Source of the DNA: Euonymus europaeus
Taxonomy: Eukaryota; Streptophyta; Magnoliopsida; Celastrales; Celastraceae
Reading direction: 5' to 3'
Assembly: GCA_963580455.1 (NCBI GenBank)
Contig: OY756965.1
Location: forward strand, 7,576,501-7,640,500
DNA: 64,000 nt
The translations under genes and the position numbers were made by a program. Shown here piece after piece: positions 37,854 to 48,902 of this stretch (its first letter is position 1; every line of letters begins with the position of its first letter). Below the pieces are notes generated by a model that saw nothing but the letters and a program-made list of their open reading frames with translations, was not told the DNA's origin and made no database searches.

Positions 37854-40800
37854 CAACTCTCTCTATGGAGATGTTTTTAACGGTTTTGTCCATTTGTAAC
37901 TGAAAGTTGTTGTTTTGGCATCGCAATAATCTACAAAGCTTATAATCGTAAAATTGGACATATAAGAACAATAAAAAGTGTACATCGAGCAAGTTTGATG
38001 GTCCGAAGTTGCTCAACTCTATCTATGGATGAGCTTTTAACAGTTTTGTCCATTTGTAATAGAAAGTTGTTGTTTTAGCATCGAAATAATCTACGAAGCT
38101 TATACTCGTAAAATTGGACATAGAAGAACAATAAAAAGTGTACACTGAGCAACTTTGATGGTCCGAAGTTGCTCAACTATCTCTATGGAAGAGCTTTTAA
38201 CGGTTTTGTCCATTTGTCATAGAAAGTTGGTGTTTTGGTATCGAATAATCTCCGAAGGTTATACTCGTAAAATTTGACACAAAAGAACAATAAAAAGTGC
38301 ACACCGAGCAAGTTTGATGGTCCGAAGTTGAGCTCTCTCTATGGTGGAGCTTTTAACGTTTTTGTCCATTTGTAACTCAAAGTCGTTGTTTTGGCATCGA
38401 AATAATCTACGAAGCTTAAACTCATAAATTTGTACATAGAAGAACAATAAAAAGTGTACACCGAGCAACTTTGATGGTCCGAAGTTGCTCAACTCTCTCT
38501 ATAGAGGTGCTTTTAACGGTTTTGTCCATTTGTAACTGAAAGTTGTTGTTTTGGCATCGAAATAATCTACGAAGCTTATACTCATAAAGTTGGACATAGA
38601 AGAACAATAAAAAGTGTACACCGAGCAACTTTGATGATCCGAAGTTGCTCAACTCTCTCTATGGAGTTTAACGGTTTTGTAGATTTGTAACTGAAAGTTG
38701 TTGTTTTGGCATCGAAATAATCAACGAAGTTTATACTCGTAAAATTGGACATAGAAGAACAATAAAAAGTGTACACCGAGCAACTTCGATGGTCCAAAGT
38801 TGCTCAACTCTCTCTATGGAGGAGCTTTTAACGGTTTTGTCCATTTGTAACTGAAAGTCGTTGTTTTGGCATCGAAGTAATATACGAAGCTAATATACTC
38901 ATAAATTTGGACATAGAAGAACAATAAAAAGTGTACACCGAGCAACTTTGATGGTCCGACGTTGCTCAACTCTCTCTATGGAGGTGCTTTTAACGGTTTT
39001 GTCCATTTGTACTTGAAAGTTGTTGTTTTGGCATCGAAATAATCTACAAAGCTTATAATCGTAAAATTGGACATATAAGAACAATAAAAAGTGTACATCG
39101 AGCAAGTTTGTTGGTCCGAAGTTGCTCAACTCTATCTATGGATGAGCTTTTAACGGGTTTGTCCATTTGTAATAGAAAGTTCTTGTTTAGGCATCGAAAT
39201 AATCTTCGAAGCTTATACTCGTAAAATTGGACATAGAAGAACAATAAAAAGTGTACACCGAGCAACTTTGATGTTCCGAAGTTGGTCAACTCTCTACATA
39301 GTGGTTATTTTAACCATTTTGTCCATTCGTAATAGAAAGTTGTTGTTTTGAAATCGAAATAATCTAGGATGCCTATTCTCATAAAATTGGACAAAGAAGA
39401 ACAGTAAAAAGTGTACACCGAGCAACTTCGATGGTCCGAAGTTGCTCAACTCTCTCTATGGTGGTGCTTTTAACGGTTTTTTAGATTTGTAACTGAAAGT
39501 TGTTGTTTTGGCATCGAAATAATCAACGAAGCTTATACTCGTAAAATTTGACATAGAAGAACAATAAAAAGTGTACACCGAGCAACTTCGATGGTCCGAA
39601 GTTGCTCAACTCTCTCTATGGAGGAGCTTTTAACGGTTTTGTCCATTTGTAACTGAAAGTCGTTGTTTTGGCATCGAAGTAATCTACGAAGCTAATATAC
39701 TTATAAAGTTGGACATAGAAGAATAATAAAAAGTGTACACCGAGCAACTTTGATGGTCCGACGTTGCTCAACTCTCTCTATGAAGGTGCTTTTAACGGTT
39801 TTGTCCATTTGTAACTGAAAGTTGTTGTTTTGGCATCTAAATAATCAACGAAGCTTATACTCATAAAGTTGGACATAGAAGAACAATAAAAAGTGTAAAC
39901 CGAGCAACTTTGATGATCCGAAGTTGCTCAACTCTCTCTATGGAGTTTAACGGTTTTGTAGATTTGTAACTGAAAGTTGTTGTTTTGGCATCGAAATAAT
40001 CAACGAAGCTTATACTCGTAAAATTGGACATAGAAGAACAATAAAAAGTGTACACCGAGCAACTTCGATGGTCCGAAGTTGCTCAACTCTCTCTATGGTG
40101 GTGCTTTTAACGGTTTTGTAGATTTGTAACTGAAAGTTGTTGTTTTGGCATCGAAATAATCAACGAAGCTTATACTCGTAAAATTTGACACAAAAGAACA
40201 ATAAAAAGTGTACACGGAGCAAGTTTGATGGTCCGAAGTTGAGCTCTCTCTATGGTGGAGCTTTTAACGATTTTTTCCATTTGTAACTGAAAGTCGTTGT
40301 TTTGTCATCGAAATAATCTACGAAGCTTAAACTCATAAAGTTGGACGTAGAAGAACAATAAAAAGTGTACACCGAGCAACTTTGATGGTCCGAAGTTGCT
40401 CAACTCTCTCTATAGAGGTGCTTTTAAAGGTTTTGTCCATTTGTAACTGAAAGTTGTTGTTTTGGCATCGAAATAATCTACGAAGCTTATACTCATAAAG
40501 TTGGACAAAGAAGAACAATAAAAAGTGTACACCGAGCAACTTTGATGATCCGAAGTTGCTCAACTCTCTCTATGGAGGTGCTTTTAACGGTTTTGTAGAT
40601 TTGTAACTGAAAGTTGTTGTTTTGGCATCGAAATAATCAACAAAGCTTATACTCGTAAAATTGGACATAGAAGAACAATAAAAAGTGTACACCGAGCAAC
40701 TTCGATGGTTCGAAGTTGCTCAACTCTCTCTATGGAGGTGCCTTTAACGGTTTTGTAGATTTGTAACTGAAAGTGGTTGTTTTGGCATCGAAATAATTAA

Positions 40801-42184
40801 CGAAGCTTATACTCGTAAAATTGGACATAGAAGAACAATAAAAAGTGTACACCGAGCAACTTCGATGGTCCGAAGTTGCTCAACTCTCTCTCTATGGAGG
40901 AGCTTTTAACGGTTTTGTCCATTTGTAACTGAAAGTCGTTGTTTTGGCATCGAAGTAATCTACGAAGCTAATATACTCATAAAGTTGGACATAGAAGAAC
41001 AATAAAAAGTGTACACCGAGCAACTTTGATGGTCCGACGTTGCTCAACTCTCTCTATGGAGGTGCTTTTAACAGTTTTGTACATTTGTAACTGAAAGTTA
41101 TTATTTTGGCATCGGAATAATCTACGAAGCTTCTACTCGTAAAATTTGACATAGAAAAACAACAAAAAGTGTAAACTGAGCAACTTTGATGGTCCGAAGT
41201 TACTCAACTCTCTCTATGGAGGTGCTTTTAACGGTTTTGTCCATTTGTAATTGAAAGTTGTTGTTTTGGCATCGAAATAATCGACGAAGCTTATACTCGT
41301 AAAATTGGACATAGAAGAACAATAAAAAGTGTACACCGAGCAACTTTGATGGTCTGATGTTGCTCAACTCTCTCTATGGAGGAGCTTTTAACGGTATTGT
41401 CCATTTGTAATAGAACGTTGTTGTTTTGGCATCGAAATAATCTACGAAGCTTATACTCGTAAAATTGGACATAGAAGAACAATAAAAAGTGTACACCGAG
41501 CAACTTTGATGGTCCGAAGTTGGTCAAATCTCTCTATCGAGGAGATTTTAACGGTTTTGTCCATTTTTCATACAAAGTTGGTGTTTTGGCATCGAAAGAA
41601 TCTACGAAGCTTATACTCGTAAAATTGGACATAGAAGAACAATAAAAAGTGTACACCGAGCAACTTTGACGTTCCGAAGTTGGTCAACTCTCTGTATAGT
41701 GGTGTTTTTAACGTTTTTGTCCATTCGTAATAGAAAGTTGTTGTTTTGGCATCGAAATAATATCGGAATCTTATACTCGTAAAATTTGACATAGAAGAAC
41801 AATAAAAAGTGTACACCGAGCATTTTTGGTTGTCCGAAGTTGCTCAACTCTCTCTATGGAGGAGCTTTTAACGGTTTTGTTCATTTGTAACTGAAAGTTG
41901 TTGTTTTGGCATCGAAATAATCAACGAAGCTTATACTCATAAAATTTGACATAGAAGAACAATAAAAAGTGTACCCCGACCAACTTTGATGGTCCGAAGT
42001 TGCTCAACTCTCTCTATGGAGGAGCTTTTAACGGTTTTGTCCATTTGTAACTAAAAGTCGTTGTTTTGGCATCGAAATAATCTACGAAGCTTAAACTCAT
42101 AAAGTTGGACATAGAAGAACAATAAAAAGTGTACACCGACCAACTTTGATGGTCCGACGTTGCTCAACTCTCTCTATGGAGGTG

Positions 42185-42189
42185 CTTTT
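42185..42189. other. Target-site duplication CTTTT (left)
   Basis: CTTTT before the element is repeated at 52900-52904, and removing the element restores the normal satellite reading GGTGCTTTTAACGG. A 5-bp duplication is standard for LTR retrotransposon integrase. Confidence 0.95.
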
Positions 42190-44568
42190 TGAAATCACTA
42201 GGCTAACACAAGAGGGGGGGTGAATTGTGTTTTAAAAAACTAAGTATAAACCCCAAGCACAAAACCACAACCTAAAAATTCACAAATGATTAAGGCAATG
42301 TCAAGAATGCAAATCTGCGCACTAATCGTGTAAATGCAATTTGACCTAGCAATTTAACTCGGAATGTAACGAAATTTGATATGCAATATTACAACACGTC
42401 AATGAACACTATATCAAAAATTCAGCTCAAAATTCAAAGTCTAGGTATATGAACAATTCACGGACAGATTGGTATTCTGGAAAATTAACAATCAAAAGTA
42501 TACCTAGAATTCAATAATCACAAGTTGTTCAACCACAAGCAATATCCCAACAAGCAATGGCAGCAAGCAACACCCTAATATCAACTTCTAAGGCACACAA
42601 ATCACCAATAACACCAATAGAATGATAATCAAAAATAAGTCACTACAAGGCAGCAAGTCTAACACACAAACAAGCAAGGAAATCAAAATAGTGTGCACAG
42701 GGATATATAGTGGTTCGGTGTTCACACCTACATCCACTACCTAAGCCCTCAAGCTTAGGATTTCCCAATCCACTAAAGGATATATGTGGTTTTGCAAGTT
42801 CACCACAAACTTAGGGTTTCCAAGAACACGCCAAACTTGTACACCAACAAGGTTTGAAGCTAACCTTAAACTTTCACACACCTCTCAAAGGTAATGCCCT
42901 CAAAAAGGGACTTTTACAAGTATTTGGATTTTGGTTCTCTCAAGATTAGCTCTAGGCTATATATGGTTGGAGAACACTCAAATTCACAAGATGTTGCTCA
43001 AATGGGTTTGGATTCAAATGTGTAGCAAACACTCTTGTAATCTCACACAAAGCTCACACTAGATCAAGAATAGGTTTAGGTGACGCTTTGTTGAAGAACT
43101 CTCAAGAACACACCAAGAGTACCCAAGGGTAGAAAGATTTTGGGGTGGTTCAAGGAGTTTTTGGATCTCTCTTTCAAATAGAAAGATGATGGCTTGAATG
43201 TAATCAAAGTGGTAGCAAGAGATCGCAAGGAAGAAGCTTGAATCAAGAAGATGAAGTTGAGAGCAAGTAAGCTTGAACACTTAGTAAAATTTGCAAATGC
43301 TTCTTCCACCTTGCAAGAATGGCCAACCCTTCTCTCTTCAAAACAAACAAAAGCCAACTCAGCCATTGGATCAATACATCTTCAAATCTTGGCCCTTGAA
43401 GCTACTTTAAATATGGACCTTTCTTTAATTCAAATGAAATTAATCTTAGCCATTGAAGATCAAGCCGTTGGACATATTTCTCCAAGAAAGTCACCATGGG
43501 TTGCACCTTGTTTGGATCAAACACATTACTCTTCTATATGTAGCAACTTTCTCCAATGGATGCCAAACAAGTCCATAATAAATTCTGGAAATATTACAAC
43601 TGTATGTCATCTTGTCTCTCCCTTGTCTCTTCCTTGTCTCCATAGTGCAAGTGTTAGGCACACTACCAACCAAGTATTTCAAACTTGTATTCCCTCTACT
43701 TTATTGACTCCAAAACACATGATAAGGCTTCTAGAAGTTCTTGAGTCAATTCTCCAGCAATAATAACACAAGTCACACGGCTGGAACCATTTCTTGCACA
43801 CAAAGTGTCAAACTTGAACCAAATAGGGTTGACCATGTCCAAACTTGTCTAAATGAGCTTCAAATCATGATGCACAAATTTTCTCAATAGAATCAGCTTC
43901 ATGATACTTCAAATAGTCTCATGATGATCAGTTGATTAAGCCTACAAAAAGAATAGATGACAACACATCCCATTTTTGCTTGTAAGCTCAAAGAGCTTCA
44001 ATGCTAGCACTTAGGTTAATCAACATGTTATAAGCTTAATAAAATTCAAGTAAGCACATGATAAATCATTTCATATATAACTGAATGTGCATAAAAAATT
44101 TCACTTATAAATTAGGTCATTTGATCATTCAATTTGATCATGCAAAGCTCAACTAGCCCAGTTTAATGACTACACAGGTGAATTTATTTCAACAGATAAA
44201 TTGAACCCGATAAACTTAAAATTGACCTGACACTAGTTGACAATGAAAAATTCCAGAGTGTCTTAAATAATTTTCAGAACAAGAATCAGGTCAATCAGAG
44301 CTCATATGAATAAGTTATGACTGTTCAACCAACGTGTGCGCAGTGTGATGTTGTGACAGATTTTAGCATCGAAAAATAAGTCATTCCAGATTCATCCAAT
44401 TTATATCAAACATGATCAAACATGATTCCAAATATATATAATGAAGCTTAAATCAGTAGATATAATTCATTTCATGATTTATCCAAATTCATCCAAAGTT
44501 AAGCACAATCAAATAGTCCAATATGTATTTTTGCATCAATACACAAATGTAGGACCTATGGTCCAACA
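42190..44568 (-). repeat. 3' LTR (2379 bp)
   Basis: It begins (minus strand) TGTTGGACCATAGGTCC and ends CCTAGTGATTTCA, with TG...CA termini. It is 10 bp longer than the other LTR because of an extra ATTCATCCAA copy near 44490. Other indels are single A runs near 42775 and 42903, and AAATA versus AAAAATA near 44265. Open frames inside (for example 43251-43763 plus) occur equally in both LTRs, resemble no known family to me and are not called. Confidence 0.97.
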
Positions 44569-45239
44569 ATCTCCCCCTTTTTGATGATTACAAAACTACA
44601 TGATGTAAAAGAGCTATTTGATATCAATGTAATTTGGATACCAAACCTCATGCATAAAGTGAGCAAGATTGTATCTCCATGTTGAAATCAAATGAAATTC
44701 TGAGATACATTTTCAGATTTTCAAAATCTTATTATGCTCCCCCTCACTTTAAGCTTCCTACTCTCCCTTCACATGGCAAGCTCACTCCCCCTTAAGTTGT
44801 GCAACTAATATGCATTTTTAATCAAATCATATGCACTTTTTCATCAATTATCTCTCCCCCTTTTTGTAAGAACTCAAAAAGGTGAGGAAATAGGGGTAAT
44901 GCAACTTCAAAAAAAAATGAATGGTTTAACTCAATGAAGTGCATCAACTAGTGCTTCCTAAGCCATGTAAAAACATTGAATGCATAGCTTGAAAATCATT
45001 CAAAATACCAATTAAAAATCAAATATGTTTTCAAGCTCATATATGCTAGCAAGGAATACCAATAACATGGAAGCAATCATGGATCATCATTTAAGCAAGG
45101 AATCACATCAAACACATAAGAGTTTATTTGGGAACTCCCCCTACACATGTGCATCTCATTCAAATAAATATATATAGACCAATGGAGATGTGTCACATAC
45201 ATGAAATCAAGTAAAGAGCATGCATTCAAGCAACTTCAC
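44569..45239 (-). other. Non-coding region between pol and 3' LTR
   Basis: This 671-bp AT-rich region has no long frame on either strand and no env-like product. It holds the polypurine tract next to the LTR and four further AGGGGGAG tracts (minus strand) at 44737-44745, 44785-44793, 44854-44866 and 45135-45142. Confidence 0.8.
44571..44583 (-). promoter_or_regulatory. Polypurine tract adjacent to 3' LTR
   Basis: Read on the minus strand this is CAAAAAGGGGGAG, ending two bases before the LTR start TGTTGG. It is in the correct place and composition to prime plus-strand DNA synthesis. A near-identical tract (CAAAAAGGGGGAG) lies upstream at 44854-44866. Confidence 0.88.
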
Positions 45240-48200
45240 TCAAGGTGCATCAATCAAGCCTAACGCATCTCTGAATTTTATAAACCTATCCTTAGCTAAG
45301 GGTTTGGTAAACAAATCCGCAATGTTGTGTTCTCCTTCTACATGTTCAAGCACAATATTCCCTTTAGCTACATGATCTCTTATAAAATGATGTCTAATCT
45401 CAATGTGTTTGGCTTTTCCATGATGAACCGGATTCTTAGATAAATGGATTGCACTAATGTTGTCACAATGAATAAGTGTGTTGTCAAATGACATATTAAA
45501 ATCAATCAATTGTTGTTTAATCCATAGAATTTGTGCAACACAACTACCTATGGCCATGTACTCGGCTTCGGTTGTACTTAAGGCAACACAAGTTTGTTTC
45601 TTTGAAAACCAAGATATAAGCATGTTCCCTAGGTATTGACATGTACCACTTGTACTTTTCCTATCAATTCTACAACCTCCATAATCGGCATCACTAAAAG
45701 CATGCAAGTCAAATGAGGATTTTCTATCATACCACAACCCTAAGGTTGGTGTATCTTTCAAGTATCTCAATATCCTCTTAACGGCCAATAAGTGTGATTC
45801 TTTAGGATTAGATTGATATCTAGCACACATACACACACTAAACATGATATCCGGCCTAGATGCGGTCAAATAAAGTAAACTTCCAATCATAGACCTATAC
45901 ATCTTTTGATCCACTTCTTTGCTTTTAAGGTCGGCTTCTAATTTGGATGACACCCCCATTGGTGTAGAACATCCTTTAGACAAGTCCATCCCAAACCTTT
46001 TAAGCAAGTCATAAGTATATTTGGTTTGACTTATATGAATGCCATGTGAGGTTTGTCTAATTTGCAATCCTAGAAAATATGTTAACTCACCCATCATAGA
46101 CATTTCAAATTCACTTTTCATGCACATAGCAAATTCATCACACATTGATTCCAAAGTAGCACCAAATATAATGTCATCCACATATATTTGCACAATCAAC
46201 AAGTCATCACCTTTGCATTTAGTAAACAAAGTATTATCAATACTACCACAAGAAAAATCATTTTCTAACAAGAATTTACTAAGTCTCTCATACCATGCCC
46301 TAGGTGCTTGCTTTAAGCCATACAATGCCTTGTCTAATTTATAAACATGATTAGGGTATTCTTTAGATTCAAAACCCGGAGGTTGTTTAAGATACACTTC
46401 CTCATTTATCACACCATTCAAGAAAGCACTCTTAACATCCATTTGAAAAAGTTTAAAACCCTTATAGCATGCAAAAGCTAATAAAAGTCTAATGGCCTCC
46501 AACCTTGCAACCGGTGCAAAGGTTTCTTCATAATCTATACCCTCTTCTTGACAATAACCTTGAGCTACTAGCCTAGCCTTATTCCTAGTCACTTCACCAT
46601 TCTCATTCATCTTATTTCTAAACACCCATTTGGTTCCAATAATGGTGTGGTCTCTAGGTTTTGGAACAAGTGTCCAAACCTTGCTTCTTTCAAATTGTTC
46701 AAGTTCTTCTTGCATAGCAAAAATCCAATCTTCATCAATTAAAGCATCTTTTACATTCTTAGGTTCTATCATAGATATCATAGCATAAAGATTTAAAGGA
46801 TGAGAGTTGACCGTCGAATTCAATCTTGATCTTGTTTGAATGCCTTTTGAGAAGTCTCCAATGATAAGCTCTTTAGGATGCATGTGCTTGTCCTTCTTTT
46901 GAACCATATTTCCTTGATTATTAGAGCTGCCCGATTGTATATCATTACCATGTTCATCATGATCTTCATTATTAGACATAGGTTCCACTTGATTTTCTTG
47001 ATTTGATGTAGCATCATTTGAGATTTTCATCTCCTTCAAGCTTCCCACCAATAAATCATCATCCTCTTTTATTTGTAGATCATGACCACCAATAGAGTGT
47101 GAACTCTTTGAATGATCCAGCCCTTCAAAACCTGAAATTTCTTCTTCTACAAGCACATTTGGATCAAGTGAAAACATATCATCGAATTTAACATGCACAC
47201 TTTCTTCCACAACCTTAGACTTATCATTAAAAACTCTATAAGCTCTAGAATGAGTAGAATAACCAAGAAATATACCAATTTCACTCTTAGCATCAAACTT
47301 ATCAAGATTGTCTTTTGTATTCAAAATATAGCATTTACAACCAAACACTCTAAAATAGTCAACTTTAGGCTTCCTAGCATACAAAAGCTCATATGGAGTC
47401 TTTTTCAAAATCTTTCTAATAGACAACCTATTTGAGACATAACATGCATTATTTATAGCTTCGGCCCAAAAGTATTTAGGTAAGGCATATTCAAGCATCA
47501 TGGTTCTACCTAATTCTTGTAATGTCCTATTTTTCCTTTCAACAACTCCATTTTGTTGTGGTGTTCTAGGAGCACTAAAATTATGTGTAATGCCATAAGA
47601 ATCACATAAAGCATCAAATCCATAGTTTTCAAATTCACCTCCATGGTCACTCCTAATTTTGGAAACATGCAATTCATGCTCATTTTGCACTCTTTTAATG
47701 AAAGATTTAAACTCATGTAATGCATCACTTTTATGAGCTAAAAATAAACACCAAGTAAATCTTGAATAATCATCAACAATAACAAATGCATAATACTTGC
47801 CACCTAAACTCTTTGTCCTACTAGGACCAAACAAATCAATATGCAATAGTTGAAGTGGCCTAGAAGTAGTAACAACATTTTTTGATTTAAAAGACTCCTT
47901 AATTTGCTTACCTCTAATGCAATGTTCACATATAATGGAATCACCAAACTTCAACTTGGGTAAGCCTCTAACTAATTCTTTTGAACTAAGCTTTCTCAAA
48001 GTAGAAACACCTACATGCCCTAATCTCCTATGCCAATGCATCACACTATCATTAGAAGCAATCAAACATGTCACATTATCATTCATCATATTCAAATCAA
48101 GTGCATACATATGACCTACTCTAATGCCGGATGTAATGATATTATCATGCTCATCTACAATGCAACATCTACCTTTTTTAAAATGAGAATCAAATCCTTT

Positions 48201-48455
48201 ATCCGCTAGGTGACTAATACTAAGCAAGTTAAATTGCAACCTTTCAACCAAGAGACAATCATTTATAGTAAAGGAACCCTTACCAACCGATCCTATGCCT
48301 AGGATCTTTCCTTTAGAGTTGTCTCCAAAAGTGACATATCCACCATTCTTCTTCTCATTAAAGGAAGTAAATAAAGATCGATCTCCACTCATGTGCCTTG
48401 AGCACCCACTATCCAAATACCATTGACATGGATTGGATGAAGAATTGAAGCACAC
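45240..48455 (-). CDS. pol: Pol polyprotein: protease, integrase, RT, RNase H (no own ATG)
   Basis: This 1071-codon frame, opened by the codon after a TAG rather than by an ATG, encodes the copia-order Pol. The retropepsin motif DSG is at residues 15-17. A GAG-pre-integrase zinc finger follows (H142, H147, C176, C179). The integrase core has D207, D270 and E306 in a D-D-35-E arrangement with HIDLFGP and NGVVERKNR signatures. An acidic linker spans about 430-560. Reverse transcriptase runs from about 592 to 835, with D673 in QMDVKSAFLNG and YVDD at 758-761. RNase H has D922 (SDAD), E965 (TTEAEY) and D998 (HCDN), and the protein ends after the typical ADLFTKPL. All catalytic residues are present and there is no internal frameshift. 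The frame is in phase with Gag (50474) and the middle segment, so it was probably translated as one Gag-Pol polyprotein. In this copy the stops at 48471-48473 and 48456-48458 separate it. Products act in cytoplasmic particles and the nucleus to copy and insert the element. Confidence 0.96.
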   Translation of the reverse strand: MCFNSSSNPCQWYLDSGCSRHMSGDRSLFTSFNEKKNGGYVTFGDNSKGKILGIGSVGKGSFTINDCLLVERLQFNLLSISHLADKGFDSHFKKGRCCIVDEHDNIITSGIRVGHMYALDLNMMNDNVTCLIASNDSVMHWHRRLGHVGVSTLRKLSSKELVRGLPKLKFGDSIICEHCIRGKQIKESFKSKNVVTTSRPLQLLHIDLFGPSRTKSLGGKYYAFVIVDDYSRFTWCLFLAHKSDALHEFKSFIKRVQNEHELHVSKIRSDHGGEFENYGFDALCDSYGITHNFSAPRTPQQNGVVERKNRTLQELGRTMMLEYALPKYFWAEAINNACYVSNRLSIRKILKKTPYELLYARKPKVDYFRVFGCKCYILNTKDNLDKFDAKSEIGIFLGYSTHSRAYRVFNDKSKVVEESVHVKFDDMFSLDPNVLVEEEISGFEGLDHSKSSHSIGGHDLQIKEDDDLLVGSLKEMKISNDATSNQENQVEPMSNNEDHDEHGNDIQSGSSNNQGNMVQKKDKHMHPKELIIGDFSKGIQTRSRLNSTVNSHPLNLYAMISMIEPKNVKDALIDEDWIFAMQEELEQFERSKVWTLVPKPRDHTIIGTKWVFRNKMNENGEVTRNKARLVAQGYCQEEGIDYEETFAPVARLEAIRLLLAFACYKGFKLFQMDVKSAFLNGVINEEVYLKQPPGFESKEYPNHVYKLDKALYGLKQAPRAWYERLSKFLLENDFSCGSIDNTLFTKCKGDDLLIVQIYVDDIIFGATLESMCDEFAMCMKSEFEMSMMGELTYFLGLQIRQTSHGIHISQTKYTYDLLKRFGMDLSKGCSTPMGVSSKLEADLKSKEVDQKMYRSMIGSLLYLTASRPDIMFSVCMCARYQSNPKESHLLAVKRILRYLKDTPTLGLWYDRKSSFDLHAFSDADYGGCRIDRKSTSGTCQYLGNMLISWFSKKQTCVALSTTEAEYMAIGSCVAQILWIKQQLIDFNMSFDNTLIHCDNISAIHLSKNPVHHGKAKHIEIRHHFIRDHVAKGNIVLEHVEGEHNIADLFTKPLAKDRFIKFRDALGLIDAP

Positions 48456-48473
48456 CTATCCAAAGTAAGATCA
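48456..48473 (-). other. Two in-frame stops (TGA, TAG) just before the protease motif
   Basis: The codons read TGA TCT TAC TTT GGA TAG on the minus strand. A TTTGGATAG string here resembles the TTTGGATAG encoding part of the protease LDSG motif 48 bp further on, so a small imperfect duplication may have introduced these stops. Confidence 0.85.
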
Positions 48474-48878
48474 AGACAATTTAGGTATCCAAACTTTGGA
48501 TCCTTGAGGGTTAGCCACAATTGTATAAGCATTCACTTTAAGCACACATCTTGCATAATCAAGCTTATCAACATATTTCAAGCACTTTGGCACCCAACAC
48601 TTCTTCAACCTCACTTCTCTCACTCTAGGGAATGTGGCCCTAAATGAAGATGCACCACCCAAGGGGTGAACACCTTTGGCCTTGGCTTTGGAAGCCTTGG
48701 CCGAACCTAGTATGGTTCTTGGAGCTTTAGTCAAGACTCCAATAGGTCTTACAAGCTTAACGGATTCTTCATTTTCACATTTAGAACCATCAAGAGTCAT
48801 AGCATCATAACCAAGTCCACTCCTATCAAGATAATGCCTTTGAGAGACCAACATTTCATCCAATTTCAAAGAACTCAT
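48471..48878 (-). CDS. Gag-Pol linker segment, in-frame continuation between stops
   Basis: This 135-codon frame lies between Gag and the protease motif, in the same phase as both. The first in-frame ATG is at 48878, eight codons after the Gag stop. The segment is basic, with KASKAKAKG and RVREVRLKKCWVPKC near the middle and an ending NPQGSKVWIPK, the type of sequence that precedes the protease in plant copia polyproteins. It is probably not an independent gene but the part of Gag-Pol left between a TAG (48900-48902) and a TGA (48471-48473). A second stop, TAG at 48456-48458, follows five codons after the TGA. It could be expressed only by stop readthrough or reinitiation, and is otherwise lost. 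Confidence 0.7.
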   Translation of the reverse strand: MSSLKLDEMLVSQRHYLDRSGLGYDAMTLDGSKCENEESVKLVRPIGVLTKAPRTILGSAKASKAKAKGVHPLGGASSFRATFPRVREVRLKKCWVPKCLKYVDKLDYARCVLKVNAYTIVANPQGSKVWIPKLS

Positions 48879-48899
48879 GGCAAATTTAGATAATTGAGT

Positions 48900-48902
48900 C
48901 TA
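48900..48902 (-). other. In-frame TAG between Gag and linker
   Basis: On the minus strand the context is TTTTTATAGACTCAATTATC. The codons before (Gag) and after (linker) are in one phase, with no base gained or lost. Either a point nonsense mutation or a deliberate Gag terminator with readthrough would look like this. Confidence 0.9.

Larger units (their letters stand above)
19067..42189. repeat. 160-bp HindIII satellite array, middle segment
   Basis: The same satellite family and orientation as 1-15796 continue for 23 kb, about 144 monomers. Monomers are more diverged and more varied in length here. Recurrent length variants are 155 bp (5-bp loss giving TATGGAGTTTAACGG), a form lacking three bases at GTTGAGCTCTC, a form with +2 at CTTATATACTC, and a -1 form ATCGAATAATC. 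There are no host genes. Minus-strand frames of 60-130 codons are again by-products of the repeat. Confidence 0.97.

Noticed and set aside
43251..43763. 170-codon plus-strand frame in the LTR (and its copy at 51590-52102)
   Set aside because: It is antisense to the element, present in both LTRs, low complexity in places and without a recognisable domain.
44569..45239. Envelope-like third gene of some Sireviruses
   Set aside because: No frame of useful length exists between pol and the polypurine tract.
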